From Kiritimatiellia bacterium (GTDB lineage: Bacteria; Verrucomicrobiota; Kiritimatiellia; RFP12; UBA1067), in the NCBI GenBank assembly GCA_900771305.1, contig CAAGNL010000374.1, positions 1-19,303 on the forward strand: a DNA stretch of 19,303 nucleotides. The letters run 5' to 3'. A program made the translations under genes and the position numbers. Below, one piece after another: positions 13,056 to 19,303 of this stretch. Numbering within the stretch: position 1 is the first letter of the stretch; every line of letters begins with the position of its first letter. The notes beneath the pieces were generated by a model, which saw only the letters and a list, made by a program, of their open reading frames with translations, did no database searches and had not been told where the DNA came from.

Positions 13056-15050
13056 ATGGCATGTGGTTGCTGTGGTGGGTCCTGTACGTGCGACGAACAT
13101 GAAGCGCACAGAGGTTTTCTGGAGCGGGTGCTCGAAGGGTTTGAGTCCTGGCCGGCTCTCGTCGTCGCGCTGGTGTGCCTGATTGCAAGCTTTGTGCTGG
13201 TAGGGCAGGGGTGTGGTCACGAGGCGGCGACGGCGGTGCCGGACCACGGGGGATGGCGGCATTGGGTCGATGTTCTCAATCCTGCCTATGTGTCACTTGT
13301 CCTGTGCGGGCTTCCGCTCTTGAAGAGCGCGCTGGAGGCGTTGTTCCGGGAACGTCGCATTACAGCTGCCCTGCTGATTTCTTCGGCGATGGTGGCGTGC
13401 GTGTCGATCGGGCAGATCTTCGCCGCGGGAGAGGTGGCCTTCATCATGGCTCTGGGCGAGAAACTGGAGTCCTTCACGGTGAATCGCGCGAAGGCCGGGC
13501 TGCGGAAGCTCGTCTCGCTGGTTCCGGTCACGGCGCATCGAGTCGTGACGTGCCCGAAGTGTCGTGCCCGCGGGGAGCTGTTCAGGGATGTTCAGGTGGA
13601 GGCCCTCGCGGTGGGCGATGGGGTGATGGTCAAGCCCGGGGAGACGATTCCGGTCGACGGCGTCGTGACGGAGGGGAACACATCCGTGGATCAGAGCGTG
13701 ATGACGGGAGAGTCCCTGCCGGTCGACAAGACCGTGGGCGATGAAGTCTACTCCGGCACGATCAACCGTTTCGGGGCAATCACGATCAAGGTTACGAAGG
13801 CCGGTGCGGACTCGTGCCTGCAGAAGCTCATCCGTCTTGTCCGCGAAGCGGAGAAGCGGAAGGCTCCGATGCAGCGCATCGCCGACAAATGGGCGTCCAT
13901 TCTAGTGCCGTGCTCGATGGGGATCGCCGTGCTGACGTTCCTGGGCGTGTGGGGCCTCATGGGGGATGTCCACGTGGCGCTGATCCGGGCGGTGACGATT
14001 CTCGTGGTGTTCTGCCCCTGTGCGCTGGCGCTTGCGACGCCGACCTCGATCATGGCGGCGATTGGACAGGCGACGAAATATGGCGTCATCGTCAAGTCCG
14101 GTGAGGCGCTCGAGAAAATGGGGCGAGTCTCCGTCGCGTGCTTCGACAAGACGGGGACCCTCACCACGGGCGAGTTGAGCGTTGCCATGTCGACCGACGC
14201 CGAGGTGTTGCGCCTGGCCGCCGCGGTCGAGGCGGCGAGCGAACATCCGCTCGCACAGGCGATCTGCGCGGCCGTGCCGGCCATTCCGCCGGCTACGGAC
14301 TTTGTGATGAAGCCCGGGAGGGGGGTGAAGGGACTCGTGGAGGGGCGGCGCATCGTCTGCGGAACGGAGACCTGGCTGAAGGAGAATGGCGTAGCGCTTT
14401 CGGAGGGGGTATTGAACGAGGCCGCCCGACTGAGAGGCGAGGGGAAGGCCGTCGTGCTGGTGGGAGTGGACGGCGCGCTCAGGGGATTTGTGGCATTGGC
14501 GGATACAGTCCGGGCCGAAGCCCGTCGGGCGCTCGCGGAATTGGCGTCCGTCGGAATGAAGACCTGCCTGCTGACGGGGGATCATGCCGCAACGGCGAAT
14601 TCCGTCGCCCGGACGCTGGGCGTCGCGGATGTCAAGGCCGAATTGCTGCCGCAGGACAAGGCCACGGTTCTACGGGACTACGAGTCTGCGGGGCTCTCGA
14701 CCTGCATGGTGGGCGATGGCGTCAATGACGCAGTGGCGCTCAAGATGGCCACGGTCGGCATCGCGATGGGCGGCGCGGGGTCCGACATCGCCGTCGAGGC
14801 GGCGGACATCGCCCTGGTGGGCGACGACCTCACGAAGATCGCCTACTTGAAGCGTCTCTCCGTTGCCTGCGTGAAGCTCATCAAGTTCAACATCACGCTC
14901 TCCATGTGCATCAACGCGTGCGCGATCGTCTGCTCGATTCTGGGGGTGCTTGGACCCGTCTCCGGCGCTCTCGTCCACAATGTCGGATCGGTGCTCGTCG
15001 TCCTCAACGGCGCTCTCCTCTACGACCGGAAGTTCCGCGTGGGGAAATGA
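13056..15050 (+). CDS. P1B-type heavy-metal-exporting ATPase (CPC motif, probable Cu(I) or Zn/Cd exporter)
   Basis: The 664-aa integral membrane protein starts at ATG 13056, 7 nt after AAGGAG. It has about eight membrane helices. The A-domain TGES is at 217-220, and CPC is in the sixth helix (Cys320, Cys322). The phosphorylation loop DKTGT has Asp364, the HP motif is 397-398, and the hinge GDGVND is 553-558. The last helix reads ALVHNVGSVLVVLNG (638-652), not the MxxSS of classical CopA or the Asp of ZntA, so metal choice is not settled by sequence. There is no HMA domain. Instead the N-terminus is MACGCCGGSCTC with five cysteines, and TCPKC (165-169) forms a CxxC insertion at the A-domain entrance. 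CsoR and its operator upstream argue for Cu(I) efflux. The ending YDRKF resembles a P1B subgroup I know from clostridia. Confidence 0.9.
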   Translation: MACGCCGGSCTCDEHEAHRGFLERVLEGFESWPALVVALVCLIASFVLVGQGCGHEAATAVPDHGGWRHWVDVLNPAYVSLVLCGLPLLKSALEALFRERRITAALLISSAMVACVSIGQIFAAGEVAFIMALGEKLESFTVNRAKAGLRKLVSLVPVTAHRVVTCPKCRARGELFRDVQVEALAVGDGVMVKPGETIPVDGVVTEGNTSVDQSVMTGESLPVDKTVGDEVYSGTINRFGAITIKVTKAGADSCLQKLIRLVREAEKRKAPMQRIADKWASILVPCSMGIAVLTFLGVWGLMGDVHVALIRAVTILVVFCPCALALATPTSIMAAIGQATKYGVIVKSGEALEKMGRVSVACFDKTGTLTTGELSVAMSTDAEVLRLAAAVEAASEHPLAQAICAAVPAIPPATDFVMKPGRGVKGLVEGRRIVCGTETWLKENGVALSEGVLNEAARLRGEGKAVVLVGVDGALRGFVALADTVRAEARRALAELASVGMKTCLLTGDHAATANSVARTLGVADVKAELLPQDKATVLRDYESAGLSTCMVGDGVNDAVALKMATVGIAMGGAGSDIAVEAADIALVGDDLTKIAYLKRLSVACVKLIKFNITLSMCINACAIVCSILGVLGPVSGALVHNVGSVLVVLNGALLYDRKFRVGK

Positions 15051-15053
15051 AGA

Positions 15054-15082
15054 TTGCGGACGCGCCGCCAATTTGGTTTAAT
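15054..15082 (+). promoter_or_regulatory. Promoter of the GxDLY/SGNH esterase gene
   Basis: TTGCGG (15054-15059), a 17-bp spacer and TTTAAT (15077-15082) form a promoter just after the ATPase stop codon. A TGG precedes the -10, giving an extended form as well. The leader before ATG 15117 holds GAGGA at 15105-15109. This makes the esterase gene independent of the metal operon, with which it is co-directional. Confidence 0.6.
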
Positions 15083-15116
15083 AGTGCAAAATCTCAATGT
15101 TGAAGAGGATGGTGTG

Positions 15117-16262
15117 ATGAAGATGAAATTGATGTTGGGAATGTTCGCCCTCATGGCGGGTGTGTTTGCGCAGCAGAGCGAGATCGCCAAGTGGGATTCG
15201 CGCATGGCGGTGGAGACGGCCGTCGTGACGAACGGCGTGAAGTGGATCGATGGCAAGTACCTGCCGATCGAAGGGCGCGCGTTCAACGATGTGGAGCATT
15301 ACTACGACCGTCTGCCGGCCGGCGTGACCACGAACGTGAACGCCGGCGTGCGCAGCATGAAGCATCACACGTCGGGCATGCTCTTCCGCTTCGTCACCGA
15401 TTCGAAGAGCCTCCACGTCAAGTGGGTTCCGTATGGGCGCGGGCTCTCGATGGACCACATGCCGTCGACGGGCATGTCGGGCATCGACATCTATCGCTGG
15501 GATGCGCAGCTGGGCCGCTGGTGCTACGCGAAGACGGGGCGCATCACCAAGCCGGAGGGGGCGTCGTGCGATCTCGGCTGGGTGCCGGGCACACCCTGCA
15601 TCATCAATCTGCCGCTCTACAATGGCATCAAGTCCTTCGAACTTGGCATCGACCCCAATGCGAAGATCAAGCCCTATGCCCATAAGAGCGGCATCGAGAA
15701 GCCCGTGGTCTTCTACGGCACCTCGATCACGCATGGCGGCTGCGCGTCGCGTCCGGGGCTCGGCTTTGTGAATATCGTTGGACGCGATCTCGAAGTCCCC
15801 GTCGTTGGACTCGGCTTCTCCGGCTCGGGCGTGATGGAGTTCGAGATGAGCGAGCACCTCGCCCGCATCGATGCGAGCTGCTACGTGCTTGACTGCCTGT
15901 GGAACATGTCCATGGCACATGGCCGCGTCGGCGGTGGACGCCCGGGCCGCAATGTCGACGAGAACTACGAGCCGTTCATCCGCAACCTGCGCGCGAAGCG
16001 TCCGGATGTGCCGATTGTGATGGCGGAGCGCTGCGACGTGTGGTGCAGGGGACCGAACGACCAGGACGTCTACATCCGCAAGCTCTACGAGAAGCTGATC
16101 GCCGAGGGCTGGAAGAACCTCGTCTACCTTCCCAAGGACAAGATGTTCACGGGCGACTTCGACGGCACGGTCGACGGCTGTCATCCGAACGACCTCGGCA
16201 TGCGCTCGATGGCGGACGCCTTCGGCGCCGCTGTGAAAACAGCCCTCAACTTAGACAAATAG
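15117..16262 (+). CDS. Secreted SGNH esterase with an N-terminal GxDLY domain
   Basis: I chose ATG 15117 for its GAGGA-N7 spacing and the signal peptide MKMKLMLGMFALMAGVFA. The 381-aa product has an N-terminal beta-rich domain (about 50-185) containing SGIDIYRW (121-128), a clear GxDLY motif (Gly122, Asp124, Tyr126). The SGNH_hydro_3 domain follows, with FYGTSITHGGC (199-209, nucleophile Ser203) and VDGCHPND (352-359, Asp353-x-x-His356). This GxDLY-SGNH architecture is known for acyl esterases that remove acetyl or other acyl groups from polysaccharides. The predicted site is periplasmic or extracellular. The gene lies between the metal-efflux gene and a large secreted protein, near the GH2 gene, so it may de-esterify the glycan that GH2 then cuts. 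The substrate is an inference. Confidence 0.9.
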   Translation: MKMKLMLGMFALMAGVFAQQSEIAKWDSRMAVETAVVTNGVKWIDGKYLPIEGRAFNDVEHYYDRLPAGVTTNVNAGVRSMKHHTSGMLFRFVTDSKSLHVKWVPYGRGLSMDHMPSTGMSGIDIYRWDAQLGRWCYAKTGRITKPEGASCDLGWVPGTPCIINLPLYNGIKSFELGIDPNAKIKPYAHKSGIEKPVVFYGTSITHGGCASRPGLGFVNIVGRDLEVPVVGLGFSGSGVMEFEMSEHLARIDASCYVLDCLWNMSMAHGRVGGGRPGRNVDENYEPFIRNLRAKRPDVPIVMAERCDVWCRGPNDQDVYIRKLYEKLIAEGWKNLVYLPKDKMFTGDFDGTVDGCHPNDLGMRSMADAFGAAVKTALNLDK

Positions 16263-16327
16263 GGCTCCGACGTCAACTTTGTGTGGTTCCCGATGTGAGC
16301 AACAGTGCAGAGAGAGAGGACGGTATG

Positions 16328-19168
16328 ATGAAAAACTTGTTGATGGCAGCGGTGATTGGCGCAGGCTTCCTGGGTGCACAGGCGGCGAATTATCCGTCGG
16401 TCTGGCGTACGGTGGCGGATGGTGGAACGGTTGAGCTGACCGCGACCGTGGATGCGAATGCCAAGGATTCGGAGGAGGGCAACAAACTGTACGGCCTCGT
16501 CTATGTCGAGAAGAACGGCACCATCAAGGTGAGGGTCCCGGAGGGGGCCACGCAGCCCGTGCTCTGGACAGGCTTCATCGCGACGAACGGCACGGTCACG
16601 CTCGACTTGACCGAAGTCGCCGCAAGAAATCTTCCGTTCCAGATGCGCGGCACGATGGCGGCTTCGCTGCTCGCCAAGTCCGGCGAGATGAATCGTGGAC
16701 GTGTCGTGGTGAAGGGCGTTGACTGCCTGGATGTCGGGTCGAAAGCCGAACAGCTCTACTTCGCGGCACCCGATGTCTCGTTCCAGAACGCGGAAGGGGA
16801 GACGGTTGCCGGAAGCATTTCGTTCTTTGGACACAATCTTCTGGTGGAGGTGCCCACGAACTGCCCGTTCGCCTTCAAGGACAAGCCGACGATCTCGCTC
16901 ATGCAGCCGGAGGGCCTTGCGTCCCATTATGTCGATGAGACGCTCTATGTGACGAACTACAACCTTCGCCTCGTTGGACTCGACGCGATTCGTTCCAACG
17001 TCGAAATCTGCGTCTCCAATTCCTGTGCGCTCGTGACCTATTACACCTACGCTCCCACGAACACCATTCCACTGCCGCCCAGCACGACGACAACTGGATT
17101 CTTCTGGTCGCTGTGGGGACTGAATGACGTCCACGAGGTTCCGAACGACATTCGTCTGGCCGACAGCGGGTCGTTTCTGCAGACGAGCCTGCGTACGGCA
17201 TCGTTCACGGGCTCCATTTCGGGCCCTGGGTCTGTGAAGGCGACGCCGCCCTTCGACGGAAGCGCAACCCTCAGAACGCAGTTCGCCGATCTGGGGGGAC
17301 TGGAAGGAACTTTCGAGGTCGCACCGAGCTATACGTCGGGCAAGAGCTCCTATGTCTGCCGGACAATCGAGCTCCACGGAACGCCGCCGCAGAATCTGAA
17401 GATCTCCGGCACGAACTGCGTGGTGGTGGTGGACGGCCAAGCCGGGGCCACGACCTATGAAATCGCCAGCCTGGAGGGCACGTCTTCTGACGTGATGCTG
17501 CCCAGGTTGACGGTTGGCGAAAATGTGACGTTGAACATCGGCAAGATGAACGGTGGGACGCTGCTGGTCGATGGGGCGGGTATGCTCGATCTCCAGGAGA
17601 TGAAGTACGGTTCAAGCCTCTCCGCGCCGGGGACGATGACGGTCGTCTGCGGTCCCTCCGTGTTCGCGCGGAAGGAGGCGGGTCCTGATGCTGCCACGAC
17701 CTACTTCACGACGCCGGACGGGTGGTTCGACCTTTCGTCCTATCCCGTCGCGGAAGGTCCTGTGACGGTGTCCGATGGCGCCACTGTGATCAGCACGACC
17801 AACGAGATGTCGGTGACGGTTGAATTGGCGGAAGGACATGTCACCCTCTTGTCGCCGGGTTCCGGCTGGGACGTGACGAATAACCTGGCCCTCTGGGTCG
17901 ATCCGTCAAATATGGACCAAATGACGCAGGTCGAGGTGAAGGAGGGCGTGCCCACCGCAAATGGAAATCGGGAGGCAACGCCGTTGGAGGAGGCGCCCGT
18001 TGGACTGAAGACGATCTCCGCCAAGGGCGAGGATGGCGTCAACCATGTGTACCCCTTTGTCGAATCCTTTGCCACGGCCCGCGTCGGGATTCCGTACTAC
18101 CTGTACAACGGGCGTCAGTACGTCGGGGATGCCAGCAACCCGATGAACGAGTACTATTCGTCCGTCTACATGTACATGGTCACGAATCCTGCCTCGACAC
18201 AGGGGCTCAGTTATCTGACGGGCGGGAACAGCACGGCGCGTCGTCTGCTGTTCGACAATGGTACGCAGGCGGGAAGAAACAGAGGTTCGGCCATTCCGGG
18301 AACCTGGCGCAGCGCGACGCTGGTCTTCGGTTCCCAGAACGGCGGCGGCGCGGGACTCTTCGCGGACAGCAAGAAATATCTCGGCCGCGTGAAGGGGAAG
18401 GACAATCCGATTCTCTCGAATGACACCTGCCGCGTGTGGCTGAACGGCGTGGAGGTTGATCCTACGACGGCGACGTTCTCAGGCGGATGGGACATTGTGA
18501 CGATCCAGCCGAAGTCCGATTTCCGGGACAGCCCTCTGAACGGCATCGGCTACAGCACGACCTATACGGGCGGAGGCCAGGATGGGGGCGGACAGAACTA
18601 CGGTGAAATCCTCGTCCTCACGGTCGAACCGACGGAGGAGCAGCGCATTGCGCTGGAATCCTATTTGGCGAAGAAGTGGCATGTGGAGAACTATGCGGGC
18701 CATCTCCCGACGCCGACGGTGAACGTCGTCGGCAAGGGCGTGCTTGAGATTGCCGACGATCTGGCGCTGGCAGGCACGGCGACGAACATCACGATCACTG
18801 GTTCGGGCGAGGTGACGGCGACGGCGCGTCTGGCGGTGCCGAAGTTCGACGCTGCCTTCGAGGGCTCGATTGGATTCGGCTTCTCGCCGTGGACGTTCAC
18901 GGTGTGTCCGACCGAGGCGGTCGTCGACGATGCGATCGACGTGGCGCCGGCGAAGATTCGCCTGACGGAGGCGACGGCCGTGGAAACCGTGCTTCGCGGC
19001 AAGGTCGCGAACGGCGATTTCTGCCTTGTGTCGTGCGGTGGATTCGAAGGCGAGACCACCTGGTCACGCACGGGAGATGAGAAGCTCGCCTCGGCCCGCC
19101 TCGTCGTGGACGAGAACGGTGTCGTCCTCCACGTCGCCAACGGCGGCACGATCCTGCTCTTCCGATAA
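16328..19168 (+). CDS. 946-aa secreted protein with beta-helix-like region and LamG/ConA-like domain
   Basis: I chose ATG 16328 because GAGGA (16316-16320) then has the 7-nt spacer seen in the neighbouring secreted genes; ATG 16325 is the alternative, and a much longer upstream frame merely overlaps the esterase gene. A signal peptide (MKNLLMAAVIGAGFLGAQA) is clear. Residues 20-510 are Ser/Thr/Gly/Val-rich short strands (for example TISLMQPEGL, GTVTLDL) without recognisable catalytic residues, like a beta-solenoid. Around 519-784, LALWVDPSN starts and EILVLTVEPTEEQRIALESY closes a concanavalin A/LamG-like fold common in large secreted proteins of the PVC group. The last 160 residues are a further beta domain. 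I see no C-terminal sorting signal of a known type. The likely role is surface adhesion or glycan binding. Confidence 0.75.
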   Translation: MKNLLMAAVIGAGFLGAQAANYPSVWRTVADGGTVELTATVDANAKDSEEGNKLYGLVYVEKNGTIKVRVPEGATQPVLWTGFIATNGTVTLDLTEVAARNLPFQMRGTMAASLLAKSGEMNRGRVVVKGVDCLDVGSKAEQLYFAAPDVSFQNAEGETVAGSISFFGHNLLVEVPTNCPFAFKDKPTISLMQPEGLASHYVDETLYVTNYNLRLVGLDAIRSNVEICVSNSCALVTYYTYAPTNTIPLPPSTTTTGFFWSLWGLNDVHEVPNDIRLADSGSFLQTSLRTASFTGSISGPGSVKATPPFDGSATLRTQFADLGGLEGTFEVAPSYTSGKSSYVCRTIELHGTPPQNLKISGTNCVVVVDGQAGATTYEIASLEGTSSDVMLPRLTVGENVTLNIGKMNGGTLLVDGAGMLDLQEMKYGSSLSAPGTMTVVCGPSVFARKEAGPDAATTYFTTPDGWFDLSSYPVAEGPVTVSDGATVISTTNEMSVTVELAEGHVTLLSPGSGWDVTNNLALWVDPSNMDQMTQVEVKEGVPTANGNREATPLEEAPVGLKTISAKGEDGVNHVYPFVESFATARVGIPYYLYNGRQYVGDASNPMNEYYSSVYMYMVTNPASTQGLSYLTGGNSTARRLLFDNGTQAGRNRGSAIPGTWRSATLVFGSQNGGGAGLFADSKKYLGRVKGKDNPILSNDTCRVWLNGVEVDPTTATFSGGWDIVTIQPKSDFRDSPLNGIGYSTTYTGGGQDGGGQNYGEILVLTVEPTEEQRIALESYLAKKWHVENYAGHLPTPTVNVVGKGVLEIADDLALAGTATNITITGSGEVTATARLAVPKFDAAFEGSIGFGFSPWTFTVCPTEAVVDDAIDVAPAKIRLTEATAVETVLRGKVANGDFCLVSCGGFEGETTWSRTGDEKLASARLVVDENGVVLHVANGGTILLFR

Positions 19169-19174
19169 GATCGG

Positions 19175-19195
19175 CCAGGGACACGAGGGCCCTGG
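19175..19195 (+). other. Short hairpin after the 946-aa gene
   Basis: CCAGGG (19175-19180) and CCCTGG (19190-19195) form a 6-bp stem with a 9-nt loop, 6 nt after the stop codon. No T-run follows, so it is at best an incomplete intrinsic terminator. Confidence 0.35.
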
Positions 19196-19249
19196 AATCA
19201 GATGGTTGGTCAATGCGTGATGTCCATTACGAAAAAGAGTACTCGGTCA

Positions 19250-19275
19250 GTCAACACCGCTAGCGCGGTCTTGAC
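19250..19275. other. 11-position hairpin with one C-C mismatch, possible terminator or regulatory structure
   Basis: GTCAACACCGC (19250-19260), loop TAGC (19261-19264) and GCGGTCTTGAC (19265-19275) pair at 10 of 11 positions. No T-run follows on the plus strand. On the minus strand a TTTTT tract lies about 13 nt after the stem, so it could end a transcript entering from the right. The 135 bp after 19168 otherwise hold only frames of 25 codons or fewer. Confidence 0.45.
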
Positions 19276-19283
19276 CGACCTCG

Positions 19284-19302
19284 GCATCTGAGCATCTGAG
19301 CA
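19284..19302 (+). repeat. Short tandem repeat (two GCATCTGA units plus GCA)
   Basis: GCATCTGA is present twice back to back at 19284-19291 and 19292-19299, followed by GCA at 19300-19302. The array continues to the window edge, so its full size is unknown. Confidence 0.6.
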
Positions 19303-19303
19303 A

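Noticed and set aside
15899..16327. 143-codon upstream extension of the 946-aa protein
   Set aside because: It overlaps the esterase gene in another frame, is Arg-rich nonsense, and the signal peptide plus GAGGA mark the true start at 16328.
16181..17440. 419-codon minus-strand frame opposite the esterase end and the 946-aa gene
   Set aside because: Low-complexity, Arg/His-rich product with no recognisable motif; spans a gene boundary on the other strand.
19220..19291. 23-codon frame MSITKKSTRSVNTASAVLTD... after the last gene
   Set aside because: It overlaps the hairpin exactly, lacks a ribosome-binding site, and is too short to tell from chance.

Overview
The window (19.3 kb, GC-rich, bacterial gene density) carries 13 complete protein-coding genes, one gene entering from the left edge and one truncated gene remnant. 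I saw no rRNA, tRNA, CRISPR array, insertion sequence or phage gene. Two features suggest an uncultured gut or rumen bacterium of the PVC group, most likely Kiritimatiellota or Lentisphaerota. One is the mix of secreted glycan hydrolases with a very large secreted protein carrying a LamG-like domain. The other is the base composition with promoters that look recognisable by sigma-70. This placement is an inference from gene content; no marker gene is present.

Region 1 (1-7367, + strand) looks like a surface-glycan or phosphoglycerol-polymer locus. After the 3' end of a probable AAA ATPase comes a translationally coupled pair: a 207-aa protein with a ParB-like motif, and a fusion of a nucleoside-diphosphate-kinase-like domain with a small-molecule or sugar kinase-like domain. 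Next is an MBOAT O-acyltransferase and its likely partner, a membrane-anchored SGNH protein fused to a phytase-like beta-propeller. A CDP-glycerol glycerophosphotransferase-like protein and a glycerol-3-phosphate cytidylyltransferase (TagD type) complete the set. Together these genes could make CDP-glycerol, transfer glycerol phosphate to a glycan or polymer, and acylate the product outside the cytoplasmic membrane. That resembles Gram-positive teichoic acid and Dlt logic, but here it sits in what looks like a Gram-negative-type genome. A 23-bp imperfect direct repeat flanks the ParB-like/kinase pair.

Region 2 (7369-9547, - strand) converges on region 1 with a 1-nt gap. It holds a GT4 glycosyltransferase that may be leaderless, a 56-codon remnant of a GT17 glycosyltransferase, and a more AT-rich DUF115/sialyltransferase-like gene. 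It probably forms one operon that adds or modifies glycan side chains.

Region 3 (9600-19168, + strand) contains two groups. The first is a set of secreted proteins: a GH2 glycosidase, a small Spy-like helical protein, a GxDLY/SGNH esterase and a 946-aa LamG-type protein. The GH2, the esterase and the 946-aa protein share the spacing GAGGA-N7-ATG at their starts. The second group is a metal-homeostasis pair: a CsoR repressor with all three Cu(I) ligands, and a P1B-type ATPase. Each of these two genes has its own inverted-repeat operator of the A-T-A-C-C...G-G-T-A-T kind. The csoR operator lies between a textbook -35 and -10. The last 135 bp hold two hairpins, a short tandem repeat and no convincing gene.
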